Assembly (NCBI GenBank): GCA_910577795.1
Contig: CAJTNW010000029.1
Location: 5,944-12,089 of the forward strand
Length of the DNA: 6,146 nucleotides
Source of the DNA: an uncultured Christensenella sp.
GTDB lineage: Bacteria; Bacillota; Clostridia; Christensenellales; UBA3700
Direction: 5' to 3'
The notes under the pieces were generated by a model. That model searched no databases. It saw nothing but the letters and a program-made list of their open reading frames with translations, and was not told the origin of the DNA. Positions 5,967-6,146 of the stretch are shown here, piece after piece. Within the stretch, counting starts at the first letter, position 1. Each line of letters begins with the position of its first letter. The position numbers were made by a program, and so were the translations under genes.

Positions 5967-6146
5967 AAAGGCAAAGAATTAAAAATTACTGCAATTTTAA
6001 AACCAAAAGAGGGTACTCAATATGGTTCATTAAAAAGTGGTTTTTACTATACTCAAGCATTTGCAGAAGATGTTATTGAAAGCGGCAAAAGTTCACAAAT
6101 AGTAAGTGCTTTAAAATATGCTAATATAGATACTATAACTAGTATG
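5967..6146 (+). pseudogene. Continuation of the ABC transporter permease after the in-frame TGA, running off the window
   Basis: The reading frame of the upstream transporter stays open for 60 codons after the TGA to the last base. It begins KGKELKITAILKPKEG and continues with a protein-like mix of residues (GSLKSGFYYTQAFAEDVI), resembling the later part of a MacB-type extracytoplasmic domain. There is no ribosome binding site or convincing start codon just after the stop, so it is not a separate gene. A tryptophan at the stop position (TGG to TGA, one G-to-A change) would restore an uninterrupted protein. The remaining permease helices would lie beyond 6146. Alternatives are a sequence error or programmed readthrough. 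Confidence 0.75.

Noticed and set aside
5964..6010. Selenocysteine at the in-frame TGA
   Set aside because: The only nearby hairpin (AAAATT/AATTTT) is weak and lacks a bacterial SECIS-type apical loop; the position fits Trp better, and no selenoprotein is known in this transporter family.

Overview
The window is AT-rich, with consensus sigma-A-type promoters, strong AGGAGG-like ribosome binding sites, short intergenic gaps and a clostridial-style ferrous iron operon. This suggests a low-GC Gram-positive anaerobe of the Clostridia or a related, probably gut-associated, Firmicute. The assignment rests on gene content and signals only; nothing here identifies a species.

Layout, all on the + strand. 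Positions 1-355 hold no gene. They contain A-tracts and a 9-nt direct repeat, a perfect consensus promoter (70-98), and an untranslated leader of about 250 nt with several inverted repeats. Positions 356-3268 are a tight four-gene ferrous iron uptake operon: two different FeoA-type SH3-like proteins, the GTPase-permease FeoB, and a small single-pass cysteine-rich FeoB-associated protein. The genes are separated by 11 nt, a 4-nt overlap and 17 nt, which points to co-expression and translational coupling. A strong hairpin terminator (3326-3362) closes the operon.

A second unit starts at another perfect promoter (3463-3491), with an inverted repeat over the predicted transcription start. It encodes a MarR-family repressor (3523-3933). 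After a 71-nt gap comes a long ABC transporter gene in which a MacB/LolD-type ATPase is fused, through an acidic linker, to an FtsX/MacB-type permease. The likely logic is a MarR regulator that senses a compound and controls its own synthesis and that of an exporter.

The ABC transporter frame is broken at 5964-5966 by an in-frame TGA. The same frame then stays open and protein-like for 60 codons to the end of the window. All other tryptophans in the recognised genes use TGG, so this looks like a point nonsense mutation (or a sequence error) at a Trp codon rather than a variant genetic code.

I see no CRISPR array, mobile element, tRNA or rRNA, and no clearly new multi-gene system. The observations most worth checking are the interrupted transporter, the unexplained structured leader of the feo operon, and the putative MarR operator.
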